Source of the DNA: Neobacillus sp. DY30
GTDB taxonomy: Bacteria > Bacillota > Bacilli > Bacillales > Cytobacillaceae
Direction of reading: 5' to 3'
NCBI RefSeq assembly: GCF_030123065.1
Contig: NZ_CP126093.1
Location: 624,001 to 688,000 of the forward strand
Length of the DNA: 64,000 nucleotides
Part shown: piece by piece, positions 1 to 11,744 of the stretch
Layout of the letters: each line of letters opens with the position of its first letter
How positions within the stretch are numbered: the stretch's first letter is position 1
Notes under the pieces: model-generated
The model's input: only the letters and a program-made list of their open reading frames with translations
What the model was told of the DNA's origin: nothing
The model's database searches: none
Made by a program: the position numbers and the translations under genes

Positions 1-2127
<2,127 letters not shown>

Positions 2128-2133
2128 TAGGTT

Positions 2134-2167
2134 TTGTGAAGAGTCCTAGTCAAAGGGCTCTTCACAA
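2134..2167 (+). terminator. Hairpin after the GH2 gene
   Basis: A 13-bp stem (TTGTGAAGAGTCC with its complement, one G-T pair) starts 6 bases after the GH2 stop. It is not followed by a clear T run, so it is either a weak terminator or an mRNA 3'-end stabiliser. The remaining ~200 bases before the next start show no recognised gene or clear promoter. Confidence 0.5.
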
Positions 2168-2366
2168 ATTAAATATTTGCAGGTAAAAAGATAGCCCGTG
2201 CTCTCGGATATCTGAATATTCCGATTAGATGTACCTATAAGCTTAAACTCTTCATTTAAGGGGGTGATCACATTAATCTGAATTACTGCATGACCTGCAG
2301 TAAAAGATTTTGTCATCCATCTTAGAATATAAACATCATGTGAACCTATATAAGGAGGATATATTG

Positions 2367-5300
2367 ATGTTGCAAGGGGAGTATGGAAGAAAGTTTTTTA
2401 TCTACGGTTTAATTGTATTACTGCTAGTGGGGATAATTTCACCTGCAGTACCACAGACTGCTTCAGCAGATGAAACAACTGTAGAAGTACAATCCAATGA
2501 AGAAACTATTAAATTAGATCCAAGTTATCAGCATGAACCATTTGATGGCTGGGGAACTGCGCTCGTTTGGTTTGCCAACATAACGGGCGGCTGGCCAGAT
2601 GAACTTCGAAATCAATTAGCTGATGATCTATTTGGAGAAAATGGATTAAATTTTAATATTGCTCGATATAACATTGGCGGTGGGGATGCACCTGAGACTG
2701 AGCCTTATATGCGTAAAGGTGGAGCGGTCCCTGGGTATTGGAACCGACCAGCGGATGTGCTGCCGGAGGAAAAGAATTGGTGGAATCCAGAAAATCCAGA
2801 CCACTGGAATTGGAGTGCAGACGCCAATCAGCGCTGGTGGCTGCAGGCAGCAAAAGCAAGAGGGGCGGATACCTTTGAGGCATTTTCCAATTCTGCTCCA
2901 TACTTTATGACTCAAAGCGGTTATGTATCTGGAAACACTGATCCTTGGAAAGACAATTTAAAACCAGATCAATTTGAGGAATTTGCCACTTACTTAACTA
3001 CAGTAGTTGATCGTTTACAAAAAGATATGGACATTGATTTTAAAACATTGTCACCTGTAAATGAACCAAACACAGGATATTGGCGTGCATTAGGAAGACA
3101 GGAAGGCTCGAACTGGTCACCTGCTTCACAACAGAAAATTATTAATGAAGTAAAAAAGCAATTAGATGAAAAGCAGCTTCAAACAGTAGTTTCAGGTATG
3201 GATGAGACAAACCCACAAAAGTTTAGACAGAATTGGGAGCAATATAGTTCTGAAACACGGGCAAACCTTGGTCAATTAAATGTACATACGTACTGGCCGG
3301 AAGAACAAACTGGTGTAAGAGACATTGCCAAAATATCAGGGAAAAGACTTTGGATGTCAGAAGTGGATTTAAGTCCAGGCGGTTTTGGCCAAAATCATGA
3401 GGATATCCGTACGGGTCTAGGTTTATCTGAACGGATTACCACGGATATTCAGAAACTCGAACCAGAGGCTTGGGTGCTTTGGCAGTCGATCGAAGACGAG
3501 GTCAATATGAGCCCGGAACATGAAAATGGGAACTGGGGATTAATTCAGGTAGATTTTGATCCAGAGGACTTTAGTAAAGTAACAATTTATAAAAATAAAA
3601 AGTATTACGCGATGGGCAATTACAGTAAGTTTATCCGCCCTGGTTCTCAAGTGATTAATTCAAGTAATACAAGTACATTGGCGGCAATCGATAAGCAGAA
3701 TGAATCAGTAGTCATTGTCTATACAAACAATAGTACGGAGGAAAAAGCACTCAACTTCGACTTATCCGGATTTGGCACGGTAAAAGAAAATGCGGAGGCG
3801 ATTCCTTATGTAACCTCAGCATCAAAAAATATTGCTCAAGGTTCAACTATAGAAATTGCTGCCAAGAAATTATCGGCAACGGTAGAACCTCAATCGATTA
3901 CAACTTTTGTTGTTTCAAACGTCTCTGGTGTCAACCCGGAACAGAGTTTTGTTGATCCCGAAGAAGAATATTTAATGGTTAACAAGCACAGTGGGAAAGT
4001 GCTCGACATTACTTCTGACAACCAAAGTGTTGTTCAGAAAACAACGATTCATGAAAAAGAAAGTCAGAGCTGGAAGATTCAAAAGGTAACGGACGGGTAC
4101 AGCAACAAGGAACGTTATCAAATTGTCCATCCAGCAACCGGAAAGGTCCTTGGTTCATCAAATGGCGCCGCTATTTTACAAGATGATACGGATAAACTTA
4201 ATCAGCAGTGGATTCTTTCAACCTATGGGAATGGAGAATTTACCTTTGTAAACGTTGAAAATGGTCAATTGCTGGAAATCGGCGGGCAGTCGACCGCTGA
4301 GAACGCAAAAGCCACTCTATGGCAGCCAAATGCAGGCAACAATCAAGTATGGAAACTAGTAAAAGCAGAAATCGTCAAAGTGGAACGCTCTAAAGTTACG
4401 GTACCAAAGAAAAAAACAACACCAGTTCTTCCACAAGAAGTAACAGCTGTCTATGGAAATGGTGACCGAGTTCTAAAAGAAGTAGTTTGGGATGATATTG
4501 ATCCAAGACTTTATGATAAGGAAAATGTTTTTACAGTAAAGGGTACGGTAGCAGATACGGAAATTAAAGCGATTGCTAATGTAACTGTATCAAAAATTGT
4601 AAGTTTCGAGCCTGTAAAAATTAAAACGATACCAGGCGCTGCTCCGGTATTACCGAAAGAAGTGGCAGTAACATTAGAGAATGGGGCAGAAGGGAAAGTA
4701 GAAGTCCAATGGGATGAAATCGACCCGTCATTATACGCTGATTATGGGAAATTTACCGTTAGAGGAAAAAATCCATATAGCCCTGTGAAAGCTATTGCGC
4801 AAATACAAGTCACCGAAGATGCCTTGGAAAATCTGTCCTTAAGGTCCGGAACAAAGGCAAGTGCTTCCTTTACAGGTATGTATGATAAGCCGGCAAACAT
4901 GATTGACGGGATTATTTCCAGTGTCCGCTGGACCAATTGGGATCCAAATGCTTGGAGGCCAGAAGATTCAGTAACGATTGATCTAGGTTCGGAAGAAACT
5001 ATCTCTAAAGTAGATTTCCATTTCTATGACGATTTCGGAGGTACAAGACCAGCAGCAACATTGTACCTGCAGTACTGGGATGGCAGTGACTGGGTTGACA
5101 TTGATGGCACGCAGACCAACGTAGAAGCTAGAAAAGAGGTTAATTTCTCGTTTGAGCCGATTATAACTTCTAAGGTTCGTGCAATAATGAGTGCCATGCC
5201 AAATACTTGTATTGCTATTTCTGAAATCATGGTATGGGGAGAAGGAGAAACGTCTGTCCCAAGAGTTGGAGAGGACGCCTCATTAGAAAGTATCCTAATA

Positions 5301-5546
5301 AATGGACAGCACCTGCAGGGCTTTAAAGCAAATACCTTCTTTTATCAAGTAGAAATGAATGGCCGTATCCATAAGGATTTAATCATTGAAGGAATAACAA
5401 CCGATATTCTAGCAAAGACAGAAATTAAGCTGCCAAAATCCCTCCCAGGAGAAGCGGTCATTACTGTTACATCTGAGGACGGTAAACAGCAAGAAACATA
5501 TACAATAAAATTCGTTAATGAAGAAGGTGCTTTACTAGGTCAATAG
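2367..5546 (+). CDS. Secreted GH30-type endo-beta-1,6-galactanase-like enzyme with lectin and discoidin domains
   Basis: Start chosen at the ATG behind a strong RBS (TAAGGAGGATATATTG); an in-frame start upstream at 2310 would disrupt the signal peptide. Residues 1-34 form a Sec signal peptide ending at TASA. The GH30-like barrel has an acid/base Glu in SPVNEPNTG (E233) and a nucleophile Glu in WMSEVD (E332). Then follow a ricin-B/CBM13-like lectin domain (about 531-668), two bacterial Ig-like domains (about 672-742 and 746-816), an F5/8 type C discoidin domain (about 821-960) and a cadherin-like beta-sandwich tail (about 970-1055). The catalytic part resembles the COG5520/GH30 subfamily 5 enzymes that cut beta-1,6-galactan of arabinogalactan; that substrate is inference. 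No LPXTG or SLH anchor is visible, so it is probably released or held by its lectin domains. Confidence 0.83.
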   Translation: MLQGEYGRKFFIYGLIVLLLVGIISPAVPQTASADETTVEVQSNEETIKLDPSYQHEPFDGWGTALVWFANITGGWPDELRNQLADDLFGENGLNFNIARYNIGGGDAPETEPYMRKGGAVPGYWNRPADVLPEEKNWWNPENPDHWNWSADANQRWWLQAAKARGADTFEAFSNSAPYFMTQSGYVSGNTDPWKDNLKPDQFEEFATYLTTVVDRLQKDMDIDFKTLSPVNEPNTGYWRALGRQEGSNWSPASQQKIINEVKKQLDEKQLQTVVSGMDETNPQKFRQNWEQYSSETRANLGQLNVHTYWPEEQTGVRDIAKISGKRLWMSEVDLSPGGFGQNHEDIRTGLGLSERITTDIQKLEPEAWVLWQSIEDEVNMSPEHENGNWGLIQVDFDPEDFSKVTIYKNKKYYAMGNYSKFIRPGSQVINSSNTSTLAAIDKQNESVVIVYTNNSTEEKALNFDLSGFGTVKENAEAIPYVTSASKNIAQGSTIEIAAKKLSATVEPQSITTFVVSNVSGVNPEQSFVDPEEEYLMVNKHSGKVLDITSDNQSVVQKTTIHEKESQSWKIQKVTDGYSNKERYQIVHPATGKVLGSSNGAAILQDDTDKLNQQWILSTYGNGEFTFVNVENGQLLEIGGQSTAENAKATLWQPNAGNNQVWKLVKAEIVKVERSKVTVPKKKTTPVLPQEVTAVYGNGDRVLKEVVWDDIDPRLYDKENVFTVKGTVADTEIKAIANVTVSKIVSFEPVKIKTIPGAAPVLPKEVAVTLENGAEGKVEVQWDEIDPSLYADYGKFTVRGKNPYSPVKAIAQIQVTEDALENLSLRSGTKASASFTGMYDKPANMIDGIISSVRWTNWDPNAWRPEDSVTIDLGSEETISKVDFHFYDDFGGTRPAATLYLQYWDGSDWVDIDGTQTNVEARKEVNFSFEPIITSKVRAIMSAMPNTCIAISEIMVWGEGETSVPRVGEDASLESILINGQHLQGFKANTFFYQVEMNGRIHKDLIIEGITTDILAKTEIKLPKSLPGEAVITVTSEDGKQQETYTIKFVNEEGALLGQ

Positions 5547-5572
5547 ATGTACTGCAAATACTTCAAAAATGT

Positions 5573-5607
5573 AAAAAAGGGAAGGCTTTCATCAGCTTCC
5601 CTTTTTT
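5573..5607 (+). terminator. Rho-independent terminator
   Basis: Perfect 12-bp stem (AAAAAAGGGAAG / CTTCCCTTTTTT) after the GH30 gene, with A and T runs on either side, so it could work in both directions. Confidence 0.88.
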
Positions 5608-5658
5608 AAAGAATAACGTTACTAACAATACTACTAATCTAAGATAGGTGATTACATA

Positions 5659-7887
5659 ATGCTAATACATGCAAATCCAGAGAAAAAACAGTTTCATCTA
5701 ACAAATGGCCAGGTAAGTTATATTTTTCACGTGATGAAAAATGGACAATTAGGTCATCTGTATTATGGAAAGGCTTTGCGTCATAGAGCCGATTTTTCTC
5801 ATCTGCAAAACTATGACGTCCCAACAGGTGCCAGCTGCCATGTGTATGAAGACGATCCAGCCTTTGTTTTAGAAACACTGCGCCAGGAATATCCAGCTTA
5901 TGGCAATTCGGATTTCCGTGAGCCTGCGATGGCTGTCCGTAAAGATAATGATTCTCATGTACCAACTTTTACATATGACTCCTATCGGGTGCTGCTGGAA
6001 AAACCCCGCCTAGAGGGACTTCCAGCAACGTATGGCAGCGAAGCCAGCACATTGCAAATTACATTAAAGGATGAATTTCTTCATGCAGAATTAACATTAA
6101 ACTATACCATTTTTCAGGATAAGCCTGTGATTACTAGAAGTGCTGCATTGTCAAACTATGGTACTGAAAATCTTGTAATTGAAAGGTTAATGGGGGCGTC
6201 ACTTGACCTCCCAGATAAGAACTTTATTTTTACTCATTTAGCTGGGGCGTGGGCTCGAGAAAGGCATGTGAAGGAACGGGAACTAGAAACCGGTATCCAA
6301 TCGATTTCAAGTATACGTGGTGCCAGCTCTCATCACCATAATCCTTTCTTAGCTTTAAGAAGGCCTGATGCTACAGAGCATAACGGTGAAGTGTACGGAT
6401 TTAACTTCGTTTATAGCAGTAATTTCATCATGCAGGTTGAAGTCGATCACTACGACATGGCGAGGTTAACCGTGGGGATTCATCCCTTTGGTTTTCAGTG
6501 GGGTCTCGATCCTGCACAAACGTTTCAAACGCCGGAAGTTGTCATGGTTTATTCTGATCAAGGCTTAAACGGGATGAGTCAGGCGTTCCACCAGCTTTAC
6601 CGTGAGAATCTGATACCAGAGCAATGGAAAAAGGCAGAGCGTCCAATACTTATTAATAACTGGGAGGCCACGTATTTTGATTTTGACGAGGCGAAGCTCG
6701 TAAATATTGCGAAGTCTGCTAGTGAATTAGGAATTGAGATGTTAGTCCTTGATGATGGCTGGTTTGGAAAAAGAAATGATGATACCACCTCCCTAGGAGA
6801 TTGGCATGTAGATTTAAGTAAACTTCCAAATGGCATAGAAAGTTTAGCGAAAAAGATTAATGATGTCGGGATGAAATTTGGACTCTGGTTCGAACCGGAA
6901 ATGATCAGTCCAAACAGTGAGTTGTTTAAAAAACATCCTGATTGGGCCGTTGGGATGCCAGACCAGCACCGTACTTTAGGGCGGAATCAGCTGGTACTTG
7001 ATTTCTCCAGACCTGAAATTGTTGATTATCTTTATGAAAGAATGTCCGCAATTATTAAACAAACAAATCTTTCTTATATAAAGTGGGATATGAACCGTAA
7101 CATTACAGAACCTTTCTCGCAAAAATTAGCACCCAATCAGCAGGGAGAATTTTTCCACCGCTATATTTTAGGAGTGTATTCTCTGTATGAAAGGTTAACG
7201 AGTGAGTTTCCTCATGTCTTGTTTGAATCCTGTGCAGGCGGGGGAGGGCGCTTTGACCCTGGAATGTTATACTATGCGCCGCAAACGTGGACGAGTGATA
7301 ATACCGATGCGGTCGAAAGGCTAAAAATTCAGTATGGCACATCGTTCGCCTATCCGTTGTATAGTATGGGCTCCCATGTATCAGCGGTTCCTAATCATCA
7401 AACATTTAGAGAGACCCCGCTGTCAACACGGGCAAACACTGCTTACTTTGGAACGTTTGGGTATGAACTAGATCCCCTCACATTAACGGAAGAAGAAAGG
7501 GAGGAGATTAAATGTCAGGTTGCTTTTTATAAAGAGCAGCGCCGCTTAATCCGGGACGGCCAATTCTACCGGTTATTAAGCCCATTCTCAGGTAATGAGA
7601 CTGCTTGGATGGTGGTCAGTCAAGACCAATCAGAAGCATTAGTTGGCTATTATAAGGTATTGGCAGCACCGAACTCCCGAAAACAGCAAACATTACGGCT
7701 AAGTGGACTATCAGCTAATAAAGCATATGAAGTGGGTGGCAGGACTTATTACGGTGATGAGCTAATGCAAGTGGGAATTCAGCTTCCAACGGAGTTTAAC
7801 GGAGTAAACTTAAAATCATCAAAACGAAGAGGCGACTTCCAATCAAACATTTTTTATTTAAAAAGTACAAATGAAAATTTGAATTAA
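5659..7887 (+). CDS. GH36 alpha-galactosidase
   Basis: A 742-residue protein, the usual length of cytoplasmic Bacillus/Geobacillus GH36 alpha-galactosidases. The nucleophile Asp is in YIKWDMNRN (D477) and the acid/base Asp in TSDNTDAVERL (D547), matching D478 and D548 of the Geobacillus enzymes. It has an N-terminal beta-sandwich, a (beta/alpha)8 barrel and a short C-terminal beta domain. No signal peptide. It removes alpha-1,6-galactose from melibiose, raffinose-type oligosaccharides or galactomannan fragments; the released galactose suits the Leloir genes just downstream. The ribosome binding site (GATAGGTGAT) is only moderate. Terminators lie on both sides, so it may be transcribed alone. 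Confidence 0.95.
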   Translation: MLIHANPEKKQFHLTNGQVSYIFHVMKNGQLGHLYYGKALRHRADFSHLQNYDVPTGASCHVYEDDPAFVLETLRQEYPAYGNSDFREPAMAVRKDNDSHVPTFTYDSYRVLLEKPRLEGLPATYGSEASTLQITLKDEFLHAELTLNYTIFQDKPVITRSAALSNYGTENLVIERLMGASLDLPDKNFIFTHLAGAWARERHVKERELETGIQSISSIRGASSHHHNPFLALRRPDATEHNGEVYGFNFVYSSNFIMQVEVDHYDMARLTVGIHPFGFQWGLDPAQTFQTPEVVMVYSDQGLNGMSQAFHQLYRENLIPEQWKKAERPILINNWEATYFDFDEAKLVNIAKSASELGIEMLVLDDGWFGKRNDDTTSLGDWHVDLSKLPNGIESLAKKINDVGMKFGLWFEPEMISPNSELFKKHPDWAVGMPDQHRTLGRNQLVLDFSRPEIVDYLYERMSAIIKQTNLSYIKWDMNRNITEPFSQKLAPNQQGEFFHRYILGVYSLYERLTSEFPHVLFESCAGGGGRFDPGMLYYAPQTWTSDNTDAVERLKIQYGTSFAYPLYSMGSHVSAVPNHQTFRETPLSTRANTAYFGTFGYELDPLTLTEEEREEIKCQVAFYKEQRRLIRDGQFYRLLSPFSGNETAWMVVSQDQSEALVGYYKVLAAPNSRKQQTLRLSGLSANKAYEVGGRTYYGDELMQVGIQLPTEFNGVNLKSSKRRGDFQSNIFYLKSTNENLN

Positions 7888-7892
7888 TCCAT

Positions 7893-7930
7893 AAAAAAAG
7901 CAGTGTATAAAGATATGCACTGCTTTTTTA
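7893..7930 (+). terminator. Rho-independent terminator
   Basis: A-run, stem GCAGTG...CACTGC and T-run directly after the GH36 stop; a second T7 run follows. Confidence 0.88.
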
Positions 7931-8023
7931 TTTTTTTGGTAAAAGTTTTAGTAAAAAACAGTAGATTTATTTTACCTTGTGGATTACACTAAACATATAG
8001 CTTATATTGTTGGAGGGACGACA

Positions 8024-9208
8024 ATGAACATCACAAAGTTAACGACTACATTTAGACATATATTTGAAGCCCAGCCTGAGCAGGCATTCTTTGCTCCGGG
8101 GAGAATTAATCTTATTGGCGAACACACAGATTATAACGGCGGTCATGTTTTTCCATGTGCTATTACCTATGGTACCTACGCCGTTGCAAAGAAAAGAGAG
8201 GACAATCTTGTCCGCCTTTATTCAGTAAACTTTCCAGACAAAGAAATCATTGAGTTTGATTTATCGCAATTAGAGTATGATAAGCAGCATGATTGGGCGA
8301 ATTATCCGAAGGGGATGATTCGTTATATAAAAGAAGCAGGTTTCTCAATTTCATCCGGATTTGAGTGTGTTATTGAAGGGAACATTCCTAATGGTGCAGG
8401 CCTTTCCTCTTCCGCGTCTATTGAGTTATTGACAGGTGTGCTTTTAGACGGATTGTTTAAATTAGGAATAGACCGCTTGGACATGATTAAGCTTGGTAAA
8501 AAAGTTGAAAATGAATTTATTGGTGTCAACAGCGGCATTATGGACCAATTTGCGATCGGAATGGGTAAAAAGGATGCAGGAATTTTACTTGATTGCCAAA
8601 CACTAAAATATGAGTACGCACCCATTCAGCTTGACGGGTACAAAATCTTAATTATGAATACAAACAAGCGCAGGGAATTAGCGGATTCGAAATACAATGA
8701 GCGACGTGGAGAATGTGAAGATGCATTGCAACAGCTCCAGCAAAAACTTCCGATTGAAGCGCTTGGGCAGCTGACGGAAGAACAGTTTGAAGAAAATCAA
8801 ACATTAATTGCTAATGAAACAGTTCGTAAGCGGGCGAAACATGCAGTATATGAGAATGTTAGAACTCTAAAAGCTCTTGAAGCGTTAAAGGCTGGTAACC
8901 TTGAGGCATTTGGACAGTTAATGAATCAATCACACATATCATTACGTGATGATTATGAAGTGACAGGAGTGGAACTTGACAGTTTGGTAGAGGCTTCTTG
9001 GGAGCAGCCGGGTGTTCTAGGTGCCCGCATGACGGGAGCTGGATTTGGGGGCTGCGCTATTGCGATTGTTGAAGATGCAGAGGTTGAACATTTTATCGCT
9101 AACGTCGGTGCGGCTTATCAAGAGAAAATTGGCTATCAGGCAGATTTCTATGTAGCAAGTATCGGTGATGGAGCAAAAGAAATTCAATTGGAGGGTGCTA
9201 TTTCATGA
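8024..9208 (+). CDS. galK: Galactokinase
   Basis: GHMP kinase of 394 residues. The start is the ATG behind TTGGAGGGACGACA; a longer reading from 7979 adds a poor N-terminus. The galactokinase signature GRINLIGEHTDYNGG lies near residue 26, the ATP-binding loop PNGAGLSSSAS near 125 and the C-terminal motif GARMTGAGFGGC near 337. It phosphorylates alpha-D-galactose at C1, the first Leloir step. It heads the cluster galK-galE-galT-galM-lacI and overlaps galE by 4 bases (ATGA), which indicates translational coupling. Confidence 0.97.
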   Translation: MNITKLTTTFRHIFEAQPEQAFFAPGRINLIGEHTDYNGGHVFPCAITYGTYAVAKKREDNLVRLYSVNFPDKEIIEFDLSQLEYDKQHDWANYPKGMIRYIKEAGFSISSGFECVIEGNIPNGAGLSSSASIELLTGVLLDGLFKLGIDRLDMIKLGKKVENEFIGVNSGIMDQFAIGMGKKDAGILLDCQTLKYEYAPIQLDGYKILIMNTNKRRELADSKYNERRGECEDALQQLQQKLPIEALGQLTEEQFEENQTLIANETVRKRAKHAVYENVRTLKALEALKAGNLEAFGQLMNQSHISLRDDYEVTGVELDSLVEASWEQPGVLGARMTGAGFGGCAIAIVEDAEVEHFIANVGAAYQEKIGYQADFYVASIGDGAKEIQLEGAIS

Positions 9209-10194
9209 GTATTCTTGTATTAGGCGGTGCAGGTTATGTTGGTTCACATGCAGTTTACCAGTTAATTGATCAGGGTTCTGAAGTAGTAGTCATTGATAAT
9301 TTGCAAAGTGGCCATCGTGATGCAATACATCAGAAGGCTCGCTTTTATGAAGGTGATATTAGAAGCCGTGAGTTTATGCGCTCTGTTTTTGAAAAAGAAA
9401 ACATTGAAGCTATTCTCCATTTTGCTGCAAACTCTCTTGTTGGAGAATCAATGACAGAACCCCTAAAATATTACGACAACAATGTATTCGGGACACAAAT
9501 TGTCCTCGAAATGATGAAGGAATTTAACGTGAAGTACATCATCTTCTCATCAACAGCTGCAGTATACGGTGAACAAAAGGTGGTGCCAATTAAGGAAGAG
9601 GCGGCAACATTACCAACGAACACTTATGGCGAAACCAAGCTTACGATGGAAAAAATGATTGCTTGGTGTGAGAAGGCATTTGATCTTAAATATGTATCTC
9701 TTCGCTATTTTAACGTTGCAGCAGCAAGAAGTGACGGACAAATTGGCGAAGATCATAATCCAGAAACGCACTTGATTCCTGTTGTTTTAGAAGCCGCTTT
9801 AGGAAAAAGACCTGCAATTACGGTCTTTGGGCAAGATTATGATACACCAGATGGTACTTGTATCCGCGATTATATTCATGTGGAGGACTTGATTAACGCA
9901 CACCTCCTTGCGCTTAGTTATTTGCAGAATGGCGGAGAAAGTAATGTTTTTAATCTTGGAAGCAGCCAAGGGTTTTCAGTAAAAGAAATCATCGAAACTG
10001 CAAAAGAGGTTACGGGTATTGATATTCCAGTCCAATTCGGCGAACGCCGGTCCGGCGATCCTAGTACATTAATTGCTTCTTCGGAAAAAGCAAGAAAGGT
10101 GCTGGGCTGGAATCCTACCAGGACCTCGATTAAACAGATTATTCGCGATGCATGGAATTGGCATCAACATCATCCAAATGGGTATGAGAGGTGA
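9205..10194 (+). CDS. galE: UDP-glucose 4-epimerase
   Basis: Extended SDR-family epimerase of 329 residues. The N-terminal NAD-binding motif GGAGYVGSHA and the catalytic YGETK (YxxxK) are both present, along with the substrate-side RYFNVAAA and DYIHVEDL motifs. It interconverts UDP-galactose and UDP-glucose. Start and stop overlap with both neighbours (ATGA with galK; the galT RBS lies over its stop), so it is the coupled middle gene of the Leloir operon. Confidence 0.96.
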   Translation: MSILVLGGAGYVGSHAVYQLIDQGSEVVVIDNLQSGHRDAIHQKARFYEGDIRSREFMRSVFEKENIEAILHFAANSLVGESMTEPLKYYDNNVFGTQIVLEMMKEFNVKYIIFSSTAAVYGEQKVVPIKEEAATLPTNTYGETKLTMEKMIAWCEKAFDLKYVSLRYFNVAAARSDGQIGEDHNPETHLIPVVLEAALGKRPAITVFGQDYDTPDGTCIRDYIHVEDLINAHLLALSYLQNGGESNVFNLGSSQGFSVKEIIETAKEVTGIDIPVQFGERRSGDPSTLIASSEKARKVLGWNPTRTSIKQIIRDAWNWHQHHPNGYER

Positions 10195-10199
10195 AGGGT

Positions 10200-11678
10200 A
10201 TGATAAATGAACGTATCCAACAATTAATAAATAGAGCCATTGCGGTTCAATTAATTGAGCCAGAAGATGAAATTTATGCGCGAAATCAAATTCTCTCCCT
10301 TTTAAAGTTAGTCGATTTTAAGGAATGTGACACGGAGAGTGATCTAGAGATACCCAATTTGCTTGAACAAATAGTAGATTATGCTTGTGAGAAAGGGATT
10401 ATTGGTGATATCTTTGATGAAAAGGAGATATTTTCTAGTAAGATTATGAACTGCTTCATGGCACGTCCATCCACGGTTAATCAAATATTTTTCGAAAAGT
10501 ATAAACAGGATCCAAAGGAAGCCACAGAGTACTTTTATGAGTTAAGCAAAAATAGCAATTATATTCAGATGAAGCGAATCCGTAATAATGTTGAGTATAA
10601 GGTTAGTACGGAATATGGTGACCTTGATATTACTATTAATCTATCGAAGCCAGAAAAAGACCCTAGAAGTATAGAACTTGAACGTACAGCGGAGAAAACA
10701 AATTATCCTAAATGCTTGCTTTGTGTGGAGAATGAAGGCTTTGCGGGGAGAATTGGCCACCCAGCACGTTCTAATCACCGTATGATTAGGTTAAACCTTT
10801 TAGACAAGAGGTGGCTATTACAATATTCACCTTACGTATATTACAATGAACATTGTATTGTATTGTCTGAGCAGCATACGGATATGAAAATTAGTCCTGC
10901 CACGTTTGAGCGGTTACTGCGTTTTGTTGAACAGTTCCCGCATTATTTTGTCGGTTCTAATGCGGACCTGCCGATTGTCGGTGGTTCTATCCTTTCACAT
11001 GATCATTACCAAGGCGGCCATTATGACTTTGCGATGGCGAAAGCGGAGGATGATTGGACTTTTTCATTAGAGCAATTTCCGAATGTACGTGGTTCGGTTG
11101 TCAAATGGCCGATGTCTGTCATTCGATTGCGTTCGGAAGAAATTGGCCCACTTGTAGAAGCGGGCGAGCATATATTATCAAGCTGGAGAAATTACAGTGA
11201 CGAAACCGTAGGAATATATGCAAAATCCGGCGATGTTCCGCATAATACGATTACACCAATTGCCCGTAAAAATCAGGGATCTTATGAGCTGGATTTAGTT
11301 CTTCGGAACAATCGGACGAATGAGGAACATCCACTAGGTATTTTTCATCCTCATCAAGATGTTCATCATATTAAAAAGGAAAACATCGGGCTAATCGAAG
11401 TGATGGGGCTGGCCGTTTTACCTGCACGCTTAAAAGATGAGCTTGCGGAAGTTGAAAATTTCCTTCTTGGAAAAACGGATTCTGTTGCTGATTACCATTT
11501 AGAATGGGCACAAAGCCTAAAAGAAAGCTATCATTCTGTTGTAACACCGTCAAATGTTGAAGCGCTGGTCAGAGAAGCGACTGGGAAAAAGTTTTTAAAG
11601 GCATTGGAAGATGCCGGTGTATTTAAAACAAATGAAGAAGGAAAAGCCGGGTTCAACCGCTTTATCTTGTCACTATAA
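10200..11678 (+). CDS. galT: UDP-glucose--hexose-1-phosphate uridylyltransferase, class II
   Basis: A 492-residue protein of the Firmicutes-type GalT family, longer than and unlike the E. coli type. It transfers UMP between UDP-glucose and galactose-1-phosphate. Family landmarks seen include the CLLCVENEGFAGR segment and the SILSHDHYQGG region. The start is put at ATG 10200, 5 bases after the galE stop, because GAGAGGTGA sits at the right distance; a GTG at 10191 in the same frame is the alternative (495 residues). Third gene of the gal operon. Confidence 0.94.
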   Translation: MINERIQQLINRAIAVQLIEPEDEIYARNQILSLLKLVDFKECDTESDLEIPNLLEQIVDYACEKGIIGDIFDEKEIFSSKIMNCFMARPSTVNQIFFEKYKQDPKEATEYFYELSKNSNYIQMKRIRNNVEYKVSTEYGDLDITINLSKPEKDPRSIELERTAEKTNYPKCLLCVENEGFAGRIGHPARSNHRMIRLNLLDKRWLLQYSPYVYYNEHCIVLSEQHTDMKISPATFERLLRFVEQFPHYFVGSNADLPIVGGSILSHDHYQGGHYDFAMAKAEDDWTFSLEQFPNVRGSVVKWPMSVIRLRSEEIGPLVEAGEHILSSWRNYSDETVGIYAKSGDVPHNTITPIARKNQGSYELDLVLRNNRTNEEHPLGIFHPHQDVHHIKKENIGLIEVMGLAVLPARLKDELAEVENFLLGKTDSVADYHLEWAQSLKESYHSVVTPSNVEALVREATGKKFLKALEDAGVFKTNEEGKAGFNRFILSL

Positions 11679-11744
11679 AAAGCTTACAGCATGAACAAGG
11701 CGGAAGTACTCATCTTTTTGATAAGAAGTAATGGAGTGGTATAA

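Noticed and set aside
2180..2340. Possible remnant of a coding region (readings such as KKIARALGYLNIPI and NYCMTCSKRFC) before the GH30 gene
   Set aside because: The pieces are short, in different frames, with stops and no recognised family; chance similarity is likely.
7103..7342. Antisense and off-frame open readings of 60-150 residues throughout the window, including 31654-32106 and 52751-53218 on the minus strand
   Set aside because: They lie wholly within strongly supported genes on the other strand or frame, have no ribosome binding sites and show composition typical of shadow frames.
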